Origin: Curtobacterium flaccumfaciens UCD-AKU
GTDB taxonomy: Bacteria; Actinomycetota; Actinomycetes; Actinomycetales; Microbacteriaceae
DNA: 64,000 bases
NCBI RefSeq assembly: GCF_000349565.1
Contig: NZ_KB714607.1
Location: 87,977-151,976, forward strand
Direction: 5' to 3'
Within the stretch, counting starts at the first letter, position 1. Every line of letters starts with the position of its first letter. The notes below the pieces were generated by a model, which had not been told where the DNA came from, did no database searches, and worked only from the letters and a program-made list of their open reading frames with translations. The translations under genes and the position numbers were made by a program. Below, one piece after another: positions 57,354 through 64,000 of this stretch.

Positions 57354-59107
57354 GCGCCGTCCTCGACGTCCGCGGACTCACCGTCGCCATCGGCGGGACC
57401 CCGATCGTGCACGGTGTCGACCTGCGCGTCGACGCCGGCGAGTGCGTCGCCCTGGTCGGCGCCTCTGGCTCGGGCAAGACCGTCACCGCACGCGCCGTGC
57501 TCGGCCTGTCCGCGCCCGGCGCCGCCGTGCACGCCGAAACGTTCACGGTCGACGGTGTCGACGTCGGCGGGTACACGGACCGGCGGTGGCGCCGGCTGCG
57601 GGGATCGCGCATCGGCTACGTCGGCCAGGAGGCGCTGGGCGCGTTGGACCCGCTGCGTCCCGTCGGGCGCGAGGTCGCCGACAGCCTCCGCCTGCACACC
57701 GAGATGCGTGCGGCCGAGCGCGTGGACGCCGTGCGTGCTGCCCTGGCCGCGGTGGGCCTCGACCCGGACACCGCGACCGACGGCCGGCTCGCCGGGACAC
57801 TGTCCGGTGGGATGCGACAGCGTGCCCTCATCGCCGCGGCCACCGTCGGGTCCCCCGCGCTGCTGGTCGCCGACGAACCGACGACGGCGCTCGACGCCGG
57901 GGTCGCCGTCACCGTGATGGAGCAGTTGCGGGCAGCGCAGAGGCGGGGCGCCGGACTGCTCGTCATCACGCACGACCTGGGGCTCGTCGCGGGGTGGGCC
58001 GACCGGGTCGCCGTCGTGCACGAGGGCCGGATCGTCGAGCAGGGTGCGGTCACCGGGGTCTTCACGGCGCCGCAGCACCCCTCGACACGGGCGCTGGTGC
58101 GCGCTGCCGGTGCTGCCGGTGCTGCCGCGGCGGAGCCGGCGCCACCGCACGGTGCCGATCTTGCCGGGCGGTGCGAGGTCGATGGCTCCGTGCAGTCCTC
58201 TGACGATGCACCGAGCGGCCGACCTCGCACCGGCCGCACGACTCCGTACCGTGCGCCGATCGGCAACCGCGACACCGAGCGCGCATCCTCGCACGGTGCG
58301 AGGGACGTGCTCGCGGCGCAGGGGCTCTCGCGGGAGTACGGCGGGCTGCTCGCGGTGGATGACGTGTCGTTCGGGCTCGAGCGGGGCCGGGTGCTCGGGG
58401 TGATCGGCGCCTCGGGCTCGGGCAAGACGACGCTGGCGCGGATGCTCCTCGGCCTCGAGACGCCCGACGCCGGCACGGTCACGCTCGACGGCGAACCCTG
58501 GGTCCCGCTGCCCGAGCGCGAGCGACGCCCCCGACGGCACCGGCTCGCAGCCGTCGTGCAGGACCCCGGCGTGACGTTCGACGAACGGTGGAACGTCGAA
58601 CGGGTCCTCGCGGACGCGTTCTCACGCGGTGACGAACGGCGGGCGCGCGGAGTGCTCGGCGAACGGGTCGACGCGGCACTGCGACGGGTCGACCTCGACC
58701 CCGTGCTGCGGTCCCGCTCCCCCCGCACCCTGTCCGGCGGGCAACGGCAGCGGCTCGCGATCGCCCGCACGCTGGCGACCGAGCCCGAGGTGATCGTGCT
58801 CGACGAGCCGGTGACCGCCCTCGACGCCACGGTGCAGCACGCCGTGCTCCGGTTGCTCGAACGGCTCCGCGACGAGACCGGGGTGGCGATGGTGTTCGTG
58901 TCGCACGACCTGCGGGCGGTCCGGCGGATGGCGGACGACGTGCTCGTGGTGCACGCCGGCGCGGTCGTCGAGCACGGCCCCGCCGCCGAGGTCTTCGCGC
59001 GCCCCGCCCACCCGGTGACCGCGCGGCTGCTGCACGCCGCGGAGCGGCTGGCAGCGGGTCCCGCCGCGGATCCAGCCACGGGGACCGCGGCCGACTCCAC
59101 GGGCTGA
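57350..59107 (+). CDS. Fused double ABC ATPase, DppD-DppF type
   Basis: This 585-residue protein joins two complete nucleotide-binding domains in one chain. Domain 1 has Walker A GASGSGKT at residues 37-44 and LSGGMRQR. Domain 2 has Walker A GASGSGKT near residue 355 and LSGGQRQR. The two differ at the ABC signature: SGGM in the first and SGGQ in the second. A linker of about 55 residues rich in Ser, Arg and Pro separates them. It would pair with the two permeases to drive import with one fused ATPase. The Walker A sequences are identical. Confidence 0.93.
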   Translation: MSAVLDVRGLTVAIGGTPIVHGVDLRVDAGECVALVGASGSGKTVTARAVLGLSAPGAAVHAETFTVDGVDVGGYTDRRWRRLRGSRIGYVGQEALGALDPLRPVGREVADSLRLHTEMRAAERVDAVRAALAAVGLDPDTATDGRLAGTLSGGMRQRALIAAATVGSPALLVADEPTTALDAGVAVTVMEQLRAAQRRGAGLLVITHDLGLVAGWADRVAVVHEGRIVEQGAVTGVFTAPQHPSTRALVRAAGAAGAAAAEPAPPHGADLAGRCEVDGSVQSSDDAPSGRPRTGRTTPYRAPIGNRDTERASSHGARDVLAAQGLSREYGGLLAVDDVSFGLERGRVLGVIGASGSGKTTLARMLLGLETPDAGTVTLDGEPWVPLPERERRPRRHRLAAVVQDPGVTFDERWNVERVLADAFSRGDERRARGVLGERVDAALRRVDLDPVLRSRSPRTLSGGQRQRLAIARTLATEPEVIVLDEPVTALDATVQHAVLRLLERLRDETGVAMVFVSHDLRAVRRMADDVLVVHAGAVVEHGPAAEVFARPAHPVTARLLHAAERLAAGPAADPATGTAADSTG

Positions 59108-59175
59108 GCGACGGTCCACACGGTGCCGCGCCCGCGGACTGTCACTGCGCGCGTGACGTCGCCAACGGCTCGGAA

Positions 59176-59232
59176 CGGCCAGGAGGCCCGGCGCGCGTTC
59201 CGAGACGGAACGTGCGCCGGGCCTCCTGGCCG
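59176..59232. terminator. 26-bp hairpin between convergent genes
   Basis: CGGCCAGGAGGCCCGGCGCG at 59176 begins a 26-base arm that pairs with 59207-59232 with one mismatch over a 5-base loop. It ends the ABC operon and the minus-strand MFS gene. Confidence 0.88.
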
Positions 59233-59256
59233 GGTTGCCGCGGGGCGGCTGGGTCC

Positions 59257-60822
59257 TCAGGAGCCGGAGGGCTCCTTCGATGCGGCCTCGGCCGAGATGA
59301 TCGGGATCTCGCTCGTCGAGAACTCCTTCGCCCAGTCGGACTGCGCGAGCTCCGACGTCGGGTCGTTGTAGTCCTCGATCACGCCGGCGACCTCGTCCTC
59401 GGACCCGACCGTCGGACCGGAGCCCATCAGCGGGCTCGCGGCGGTCTCCTTGGTGAAGTACACCGCGACCAGGCCGATGACGGCGGCGAGCATCAGGTAG
59501 AACGCGGGGATGTCCTCGGCCCAGCCGTACCCGGCGTCCTTCGCGGCGTTGATGAGCGCGGCGGTGGCGAGCGGGGTGGTCCCACCGAAGAGCGACACCG
59601 ACACGTTGAACGCGATCGCCAGGGCGCCGTAGCGGATGATCGTCGGGAACAGCGCGGGCAGCGTCGACGGCATGGTCGAGGTGAACGTGACGAGCACGAC
59701 GCCGAGGATCAGCAGGCCGGCGAACACGCCGACGCCGGTGCCGGTCTGGACGAGTTTCAGGGCCGGCCAGGACAGCAGGATGAAGCCGATGCAGCCGGCG
59801 GCGAGCACCGGACGGCGCCCGAACTTGTCGGACAGGCGACCGCCGAAGGTGATGACGACCATCATGAGCAGCATGACGATGACGATGAGGATCAGGCCGA
59901 ACGTGGCGTTCTGGCCGAGGTTCTGCTCGAGGTAGGTCGGCATGTACGAGAGCAGCATGTAGTCGGTCACGTTGAAGACCAGGACCAGGCCGATGCAGAT
60001 GATGAGCGAGCGCCAGTTCTCGGCGAAGAGCTTGAGGAACGGGGTCTTCTGCCCCTCGCGCTCAGCGGCCTGCTCCTGCTGCTTCTGGAACGCCGGGGTC
60101 TCTTCCAGCTTGAGGCGCAGGTAGAGACCGATCAGGCCGAGCGGGCCCGCGACGATGAACGGGATGCGCCAGCCCCAGCTGAGCAGGGCGTCCTCGGACA
60201 GGCCGAACTGCAGGCCGGTGACGATCGAGGCGCCGAGCACGTAGCCGGCGAGCGTGCCGAACTCGAGCCACGAGCCCATGAACCCGCGGCGCTTGTCGGG
60301 CGAGTACTCGGCGATGAAGGTCGCGGCGCCGCCGTACTCACCACCGGTCGAGAAGCCCTGCACGAAGCGGGCGACGAGCAGCAGGACGGGAGCCCAGAAG
60401 CCGATCGTGTCGTACGACGGGATCAGGCCGATCATGAGCGTGCCGGCGGCCATCAGGATCATCGTCAGCGCGAGGACCTTCTGTCGGCCGATCTTGTCGC
60501 CGATCGGGCCGAACACGGCACCGCCGATCGGGCGCACGATGAACGCGGCGGCGAAGAAGCCGAACGTGGCGACGATGTTCGCGGCCGGGTCGCCCTGCGG
60601 CAGGAACACCTGCGAGATGGTGACCGTCAGGTACGCGAAGATGCCGAAGTCGAACCACTCCATGGCGTTGCCGAGCGCGGCAGCCGCGACGGCACGCTTG
60701 AGCAGCGACTCCTCGACGACGGTGACGTCGTCCTTCGTGAGATCGCGACGAGCGCGCTTCACGGCGCCCTTCGTGCGCAACGGCCGATCGCCGTGCGGTT
60801 GGGGTGCGTTGTTCGGTGCCAA
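59257..60822 (-). CDS. MFS transporter, metabolite:H+ symporter (MHS) family
   Basis: This 521-residue symporter has twelve helices. The family signature GNAMEWFDFGIFAYL lies near residue 44, RPIGGAVFGPIGDKIGRQK near residue 86, and GFSTGGEYGGAATFIAEY near residue 141. This is the ProP/ShiA/KgtP group that imports osmolytes or organic acids with protons. A soluble acidic tail of about 65 residues ends the protein. I chose a TTG at 60822 because a GGAGGA motif lies 5 bases upstream. The longer frame up to 61089 has no such site. The substrate is unknown. Confidence 0.92.
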   Translation of the reverse strand: MAPNNAPQPHGDRPLRTKGAVKRARRDLTKDDVTVVEESLLKRAVAAAALGNAMEWFDFGIFAYLTVTISQVFLPQGDPAANIVATFGFFAAAFIVRPIGGAVFGPIGDKIGRQKVLALTMILMAAGTLMIGLIPSYDTIGFWAPVLLLVARFVQGFSTGGEYGGAATFIAEYSPDKRRGFMGSWLEFGTLAGYVLGASIVTGLQFGLSEDALLSWGWRIPFIVAGPLGLIGLYLRLKLEETPAFQKQQEQAAEREGQKTPFLKLFAENWRSLIICIGLVLVFNVTDYMLLSYMPTYLEQNLGQNATFGLILIVIVMLLMMVVITFGGRLSDKFGRRPVLAAGCIGFILLSWPALKLVQTGTGVGVFAGLLILGVVLVTFTSTMPSTLPALFPTIIRYGALAIAFNVSVSLFGGTTPLATAALINAAKDAGYGWAEDIPAFYLMLAAVIGLVAVYFTKETAASPLMGSGPTVGSEDEVAGVIEDYNDPTSELAQSDWAKEFSTSEIPIISAEAASKEPSGS

Positions 60823-61109
60823 GTCGTTCCTCCGGGGTGCGGTGCTTCCTTCGGGCGTCCGGCGGACGGCGACGTTGCAGCTCCTGCGAACCCTGCGTTC
60901 GCCGGACAAACTCCGACAGACTAGCAGGCTCTTGGCGTGTCCGACAGGTCGGTGTGGTAGGTACCGGTCGGCAGCGGGCCGCGGACGCCCCGCTGCTCGG
61001 CTCAGGACGCGTGCGCGGCCGCTACGATTGGGGCACCGCGCGTCAGGCGCGCAACACTCAGGCACCTCATCACGGACTCGGTGCCGCACACACGGACGGA
61101 AGGCGCACC
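60823..61109. other. Divergent intergenic region of the MFS and valS genes
   Basis: A TACGAT hexamer at 61023-61028 could be the valS -10, giving a leader of about 75 bases. The leader does not carry the T-box block or a specifier hairpin that I can find. No other gene is supported. Confidence 0.5.
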
Positions 61110-63704
61110 ATGACCAAACCCATGCCCGAGAAGCCCAGCGTCGACGGACTGGAGCAGGTCTGGGGGCCCGTCTGGGAGCAGGACGGCACGTACCGCTTCG
61201 ACCGCGACGCCGCCGGTCACCGCGACGCCGTCTGGTCGATCGACACCCCGCCGCCGACCGCCTCCGGTTCGCTGCACATCGGGCACGTGTTCTCGTACAC
61301 GCACACCGACCTCAAGGCCCGGTTCGAGCGGATGCGCGGCAAGCACGTCTTCTACCCGATGGGCTGGGACGACAACGGCCTGCCGACCGAGCGTCGCGTG
61401 CAGAACTACTACGGCGTCCGCTGCGACCCGACCCTGCCGTACGACCCCGACTTCACGCCGCCGTTCGAGGGCGGTGACGGCAAGTCCTCGAAGGCCGCCG
61501 ACCAGCTGCCCGTGTCGCGCCGCAACTTCATCGAGCTGTGCGAGCGCCTGACCGTGCAGGACGAGCAGCAGTTCGAGGAGCTCTTCCGCACGCTCGGCCT
61601 GTCGGTCGACTGGACCCAGTCGTACCGCACCATCGACGACACCTCGCGGGCGAGCGCCCAGCGCGCCTTCCTGCGCAACCTCGAGCGCGGCGAGGCCTAC
61701 CAGGCCGACGCCCCGACCCTGTGGGACGTCACGTTCCGCACCGCGGTCGCGCAGGCCGAGCTCGAGGACAAGGAGATGCCCGGCGCGTACCACGGCATCG
61801 CCTTCCACCGCACCGACGGTGGGGACGACGTCGTCATCCAGACCACCCGCCCGGAGCTCCTGCCGGCCTGCGTCGCCCTGGTGGCACACCCGGACGACGA
61901 GCGGTTCCAGGACCTCTTCGGCACCACGGTCCGCTCCCCCCTGTTCGACGTCGAGGTCCCGGTGCTCGCACACCACCTGGCGCAGAAGGACAAGGGCGCC
62001 GGCATCGCGATGGTCTGCACCTTCGGTGACACCACCGACGTCGTGTGGTGGCGCGAGCTGCAGCTGCCGAACCGCGCGATCATCGGCTTCGACGGCCGCG
62101 TGCGCTCCGACGAGCCCGCATGGATCGAGTCCGCGGAGGGCCAGGAGCTCTACGCCGAGATGGCCGGCAAGACCGTGTTCTCGGCCAAGAAGGTCGTCGT
62201 CGACGCGCTCACCGAGTCGGGCGAGCTGATCGGTGACGTCAAGACCATCCAGCACCCGGTGAAGTTCTTCGAGAAGGGCGACAAGCCCCTCGAGATCGTG
62301 TCGACCCGCCAGTGGTACATCGTCAACGGTGCGCGCGACGAGCAGCTGAAGAGCACGCTCCGCCAGCGCGGCGAGGAGATCGCGTTCCACCCGGACTTCA
62401 TGCGCGTCCGCTACGACAACTGGGTCGGTGGCCTGTCCGGTGACTGGCTCATCTCGCGCCAGCGTTTCTTCGGTGTGCCGCTGCCGGTCTGGTACCCGCT
62501 CGACGCCGACGGCAACCCGGTGTTCGACCAGCCGATCGTGCCGACCGAGGCGCAGCTGCCCGTCGACCCGGCCTCCGAGCCCGCCCCCGGCTTCACCGAG
62601 GACCAGCGCGGCGTCGCCGGCGGGTTCCAGGGTGAGCTCGACGTCATGGACACCTGGGCGACCTCGTCGCTGACCCCGCAGCTCGCGGGCAAGTGGGAGA
62701 CCGACCCGGCGCTCTACGACCTGGTGTACCCGTACGACGTCCGCCCGCAGGCGCAGGACATCATCCGCACGTGGCTGTTCACGACCGTGCTCCGCAGCCA
62801 GCTCGAGGCCGACGTGGTGCCGTGGAAGCACGCCAGCATCTCCGGCTTCATCGTCGACCCCGACCGCAAGAAGATGTCGAAGTCGAAGGGCAACGTCGTC
62901 ACGCCGCTGTCCATCCTCGAGCAGCACGGTGCCGACGCGGTCCGCTACTGGGCGGCCTCGTCCAAGCTCGGCACCGACGCGGCGTTCGACCCGCAGAACC
63001 CGAAGCAGATCAAGGTCGGTCGTCGTCTGGCGATCAAGGTGCTCAACGCGGCGAAGTTCGTCTACGGCTTCCCGCTGCCCGAGGGCGCCACGAGCGTCAC
63101 CGAGGCCCTCGACGTCGACATGCTCGCCGAGCTCGGCGCGGTCGTCGAGCAGGCCACCGCCGCGTTCGACGGGTTCGACCACGCCCGTGCCCTCGAGATC
63201 ACCGAGCGCTTCTTCTGGACGTTCTGCGACGACTACCTCGAGCTCGTGAAGGAGCGCGCCTACGGCACCGCGTCCGACGCGACGCACGAGACGCAGGCGA
63301 GCGCGGTGCTGGCGCTGCGCGGCGCGATCGACGTGCTGCTCCGACTGCTGGCACCGTTCCTGCCGTACGCGACGGAAGAGGTGTGGGCCTGGACCCACGA
63401 CACCAGCGTGCACCGGGCCTCCTGGCCGACCGCTGCCGACCTGCCCACCGACGCGGCCCCCACCGGGCTGCTCGCGGCCGTCGGACAGGCGCTCATCGGG
63501 ATCCGCGGTGCGAAGACGGCGGCGAAGGCGTCCCAGAAGACGCCCGTGACGCGTGCGGTCGTCGCGGCGCCCGCCGAGACGCGGGTGCTCATCGAGCGCG
63601 CAGCGGTCGACCTGGCGGCCGTCGGCCGCATCGAGAACCTGTCGTTCGTCGACGGCGACGAGCTCGCCGTCACTGAGATCGAGCTCGCGGAGCAGCAGGC
63701 GTAA
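61110..63704 (+). CDS. valS: Valyl-tRNA synthetase
   Basis: This 864-residue class I synthetase charges tRNA-Val. The HIGH motif is SLHIGH near residue 54, and KMSKSKGN lies near residue 587. WGPVWEQDGTYRFD near the N-terminus is typical. The CP1 editing domain lies between. The C-terminal coiled-coil arm is short: the protein ends about 60 residues after the anticodon-binding region, as in other actinobacteria. Start ATG follows GGAAGGCGC. It is not controlled by a T-box, in contrast to ileS. Confidence 0.97.
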   Translation: MTKPMPEKPSVDGLEQVWGPVWEQDGTYRFDRDAAGHRDAVWSIDTPPPTASGSLHIGHVFSYTHTDLKARFERMRGKHVFYPMGWDDNGLPTERRVQNYYGVRCDPTLPYDPDFTPPFEGGDGKSSKAADQLPVSRRNFIELCERLTVQDEQQFEELFRTLGLSVDWTQSYRTIDDTSRASAQRAFLRNLERGEAYQADAPTLWDVTFRTAVAQAELEDKEMPGAYHGIAFHRTDGGDDVVIQTTRPELLPACVALVAHPDDERFQDLFGTTVRSPLFDVEVPVLAHHLAQKDKGAGIAMVCTFGDTTDVVWWRELQLPNRAIIGFDGRVRSDEPAWIESAEGQELYAEMAGKTVFSAKKVVVDALTESGELIGDVKTIQHPVKFFEKGDKPLEIVSTRQWYIVNGARDEQLKSTLRQRGEEIAFHPDFMRVRYDNWVGGLSGDWLISRQRFFGVPLPVWYPLDADGNPVFDQPIVPTEAQLPVDPASEPAPGFTEDQRGVAGGFQGELDVMDTWATSSLTPQLAGKWETDPALYDLVYPYDVRPQAQDIIRTWLFTTVLRSQLEADVVPWKHASISGFIVDPDRKKMSKSKGNVVTPLSILEQHGADAVRYWAASSKLGTDAAFDPQNPKQIKVGRRLAIKVLNAAKFVYGFPLPEGATSVTEALDVDMLAELGAVVEQATAAFDGFDHARALEITERFFWTFCDDYLELVKERAYGTASDATHETQASAVLALRGAIDVLLRLLAPFLPYATEEVWAWTHDTSVHRASWPTAADLPTDAAPTGLLAAVGQALIGIRGAKTAAKASQKTPVTRAVVAAPAETRVLIERAAVDLAAVGRIENLSFVDGDELAVTEIELAEQQA

Positions 63705-63720
63705 CGTCGGTCATCCGGGT

Positions 63721-63740
63721 CGGGTCGCCTCGGCGACCCG
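63721..63740 (+). terminator. Possible valS terminator
   Basis: CGGGTCGC and GCGACCCG form a compact 8-bp hairpin 17 bases after the valS stop. There is no U-run, so it is a weak candidate. Confidence 0.4.
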
Positions 63741-63769
63741 GCCCGTCCACCACCGGACAGGAGGCACGG

Positions 63770-64000
63770 ATGCAGTTGGGCACACGCTGGAACGTGGGTG
63801 GGGAGCCGCCTGCGCGACTGCCCGAGGCGATGGTCGTCGCCGTGCGGGGCGTCGAGGACGAGCTGGCGGCGGAGTCCGTCGACACGGCGACGTGGGGGTG
63901 GACCCTGACGTTCCTGGAGGGCAACCCGATCGTCGAGCTCGACGACGGCACCTCGATCCACCTCGACGACGCCGGGCACGCCCAGGTCACGAACCCCGAC
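63770..64000 (+). CDS. Hypothetical protein, truncated by the window edge
   Basis: The first 77 residues are present and the frame runs off the end. The ATG is preceded by AGGAGGCACGG, an ideal ribosome site. The visible part opens QLGTRWNVGGEPPARLPEAM and looks like a small soluble protein with acidic strands (IVELDDGTSIHLDD). I do not recognise a family. Its position after valS suggests a conserved partner of unknown role. Confidence 0.75.
   Translation, partial: MQLGTRWNVGGEPPARLPEAMVVAVRGVEDELAAESVDTATWGWTLTFLEGNPIVELDDGTSIHLDDAGHAQVTNPD

Noticed and set aside
53205-59107. Horizontally acquired island carrying the TetR/ABC operon
   Set aside because: Base composition and codon use look like the rest of the window. 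There is no integrase, tRNA junction or direct repeat at the borders.
60823-61109. T-box or other riboswitch upstream of valS
   Set aside because: The conserved AGGTGGTACCGCG-type block and a valine specifier hairpin are missing from this region.

Overview
The window is very GC-rich, densely packed actinobacterial chromosome. Several traits point to the family Microbacteriaceae, and a Curtobacterium-like genome is my best guess: GTG and TTG starts are frequent, many starts sit 6-9 bases after a TAnnnT hexamer (probable leaderless mRNAs), a translational-type T-box precedes ileS, and the imuA-imuB-dnaE2 cassette, a mycoredoxin-like glutaredoxin and a VKOR/DsbA oxidative folding set are present. 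The genus is inference. I see no prophage, insertion sequence, integrase, CRISPR array or plasmid function. Most genes are core or near-core. The unusual material is largely non-coding.

Layout. 1-9.9 kb: phosphate transporter, CPA1 antiporter, membrane proteins, Nudix hydrolase, a PabC-like aminotransferase, an amidohydrolase and a Fic protein. 9.9-21.97 kb: oligopeptidase B, CYTH/CHAD protein, glutaredoxin, SNF2 helicase, a kinase-like phosphotransferase, a FUSC transporter and a two-component system. 22-28 kb: the SOS mutasome imuA-imuB-dnaE2 on the minus strand, with two perfect LexA-type palindromes upstream of imuA. 28-30.6 kb: pabB, galM-like epimerase and tRNA-Ala(GGC). 30.7-38.9 kb, all minus: rplU-rpmA, obgE, proB, a 680-bp structured tandem array, proA, a small membrane protein, nadD, a disordered membrane protein and rsfS. 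38.9-46.3 kb: DUF4031 protein, a Pro/Gln-rich membrane protein, RNase E/G, VKOR plus DsbA-like thioredoxin, a second DsbA-like protein and ndk. 46.3-51.8 kb: DUF4233 protein, folC, ileS and its T-box. 51.8-59.1 kb: CDF metal exporter, TetR regulator and a complete peptide/nickel-type ABC importer. 59.2-64 kb: MHS-family MFS transporter, valS and a truncated gene at the right edge.

How the genes work together. pabB and the pabC-like gene supply p-aminobenzoate and folC finishes folates. proB and proA make the proline precursor. imuA, imuB and dnaE2 form a DNA-damage-induced mutagenic polymerase complex. VKOR and the DsbA-like proteins form an extracytoplasmic disulfide pathway. ileS, folC, the DUF4233 gene, ndk and a DsbA gene form one run that the isoleucine T-box would control at its head.

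The strongest leads are non-coding: the structured array between proB and proA, a recurring composite palindrome at about 7.1, 52.9 and 53.1 kb, hairpins sharing one arm sequence, the double LexA operator, and a leaderless upstream ORF at 5832. I did not find a convincing new defence or biosynthetic system.
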